Source of the DNA: Crotophaga sulcirostris
Taxonomy: Eukaryota; Chordata; Aves; Cuculiformes; Crotophagidae
DNA length: 64,000 nt
Assembly (NCBI GenBank): GCA_013397455.1
Contig: VYZB01000122.1
Coordinates: 879,053-943,052, forward strand
Direction of reading: 5' to 3'
The notes under the pieces are model-generated. The model saw only the letters and a program-made list of their open reading frames with translations, made no database searches and had not been told where the DNA came from. A program made the translations under genes and the position numbers. Below, one piece after another: positions 62,501 to 64,000 of this stretch; the first letter of the stretch is position 1; every line of letters starts with the position of its first letter.

Positions 62501-64000
62501 ACTTTCCACCTGGTTGATAACTTCCCAATCCTCCCAGTTCTGTCGAATGAAATAGTGCAACCTAGCTTTCAGATGTGGTATTTTTGTCTCGGCACTTTGG
62601 ACTTTGTTTTTTTGGATACGTTAAGAGATTCAAAACTATCTGCAATTATGCTGAATGGCAGCATCCAAACTGTATTTGGATGGTAACAAAAAATTCCACT
62701 ACAGATTTTAAGCAATGTGGCAATCTGTTGATTTGTAACAAAATAGATTTTAAGTATACTGTAAAATGGATCCAAAAGTTCTAGTTTTTCTCATAGATAG
62801 CAAATGTGATCTGCCATTTATTTCTCCTCTTAGCTTTAGCCTACACAACAGACCCAGATTTTTACTGTTTAAAATTTGCCTGAACACTTATATAGAAGAA
62901 CATTCAAGCTTTTTTAAATTGATGGAACTAGTTATTGAAGTCATTGCTGTCATAGCTATCATGATACTATCATAGCTGGGCTCCCTCCTTCTTTCCTGTT
63001 ACCTCTACATCCTTTGTTGTCTTGAGGGTAAATTACAGTGATGAGTAGCTGCAGTGTCTCTAAATTAAAAGAGTTCTAGCAGGAATGTGATCTGTATGCC
63101 AGCATCCTGTAGCAGTTTGTTTTCTTTTCTCAAGGTACAATTTCAAGTGACCCGTATCATAGGTTGGTTAGGCTGACATGAAATGTCATCTATTCAGGAG
63201 GAAATTGTGCTTCATTGGGTTAGCATCTTTGTTGATTATGAACTCCATTTACTATTTTAGTGATGGTTTCCCAAGAGCTGCTCCGCCGTTGTTTGGAATT
63301 TTTCCTCAGTCTGCTGAAAAAAAGCTGTTCTAATTGCTTTAACATTTCAACAATCTATGCAGTGGATCCACTTTAAAAGTTCATTCAAAGTTATAATTAT
63401 TGCCACTTCAACCAATATTCTCTGTTTTGTGCATTTACAATGAGGAAATACCATTGGTACTGATAATAGTGTTAACCCTTAGAGCATGTTTAAACTGTAA
63501 ACAACGGTATAGATGAAAACAATGTTTGCTAGAACGTGTTAGCCTAGGGTCAGCTATTTGGATGCAAAAGTTTTCCTTGAATTAAAATATACCTGATAAA
63601 TAAGATATTTTGATATTTTGATATTTTATAGTAGTATGACAGAAAATAATTCACAATATTTTTGTGGAAAGTATCTAATTCCCAGTATGTTTTACTATTT
63701 TCATTGTAAAAAATGTAATTGACTTCAATGGATTTCACTAATTTCTGAGGTAGGATCAAAATTCCTGGAGGAGTAGTCTCTGCTGCGTCTTGCTGATGCA
63801 TTCCTCCAACTCCCATGTAAACTGGTGAGGGTTCCACTTTGGCAGAATAGTCAGATGGCAGACTAGTTGGTTCCAGCATTTAGTATTTTTTGTTTGTTTG
63901 TTTGCTCATTTTTAGCAGCCAGATTAGTCACTATAGAAATTAACTGGTATTTGCTGTTAAGTTGACCTTCTCTCTGCAATCATACAGGACTCCTGTCTAA
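62501..64000. other. Unique AT-rich DNA with small simple repeats
   Basis: Contains a GATATTTT tandem repeat (63604-63627) and a TTTG tract (63889-63904). No gene is recognised up to the window edge; the 109-codon minus frame at 63550-63879 is not recognised. Confidence 0.5.
63604..63627. repeat. Tandem 8-mer GATATTTT, three copies
   Basis: Three perfect adjacent copies of GATATTTT. Confidence 0.9.

Noticed and set aside
1..64000. Search for CRISPR arrays, phage or plasmid modules, tRNA and rRNA genes
   Set aside because: No regularly spaced direct repeats, no clustered long frames, no cloverleaf or rRNA core segment seen. The repeat content and composition are those of a vertebrate nuclear genome.

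Overview
The window looks like nuclear DNA from a bird, most likely Neoaves. It is AT-rich, CpG-poor and intron-like, with scattered poly-A/poly-T tracts and microsatellites. The recognisable repeats are those typical of avian genomes: many 5'-truncated CR1 LINEs ending in ATTCTGTG/ATTCTATG-type 8-mers, and an abundant avian ERV LTR family starting TGTCATGG. I find no bacterial-style gene organisation, no rRNA or tRNA gene, no CRISPR array and no protein-coding exon I would call with confidence. The open frames are short, overlap on both strands and mostly read like chance. The window is best described as a gene-poor intergenic or long intronic segment shaped by retrotransposition.

Layout. 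1-1550: unique T-rich DNA. 1551-1893: LTR-like element with a young CR1 3' end nested in it. 5227-5475: minus-strand CR1 tail. 6319-6900: solo LTR. 7505-9090: old, eroded 1.6-kb plus-strand CR1 covering part of the reverse-transcriptase ORF, with a local palindromic rearrangement. 9091-23224: largely unique DNA, with one unexplained coding-like minus-strand frame at 16510-16758. 23225-23575: CR1 ORF2 linker fragment. 23576-34590: unique DNA. 34591-36895: two more CR1 relics. 39106-39150: short CR1 tail. 44960-45260: CpG-dense patch, possibly LTR-derived. 46703-47110: internally deleted mariner DNA transposon. 47495-47750: ancient LINE relic. 52977-53305: CR1 tail with an open ORF2 end. 55805-56350: three CR1 3' ends stacked head to tail, followed by a TG/TA microsatellite. 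60290-62500: locally GC-richer block with no assignment.

Nothing here works together as an operon or pathway. The biological content is the record of mobile-element activity: CR1 retroposition at different ages, at least one and possibly three retroviral LTR relics, and a cut-and-paste mariner deletion derivative. The most interesting items are the mariner (a candidate horizontal-transfer family), the stacked CR1 ends, the CR1-in-LTR nest, the palindromic rearrangement inside the old CR1, and the CpG-dense patch. Repeat assignments rest on recalled family consensus features, not on a database search, and all element ends are approximate unless stated.
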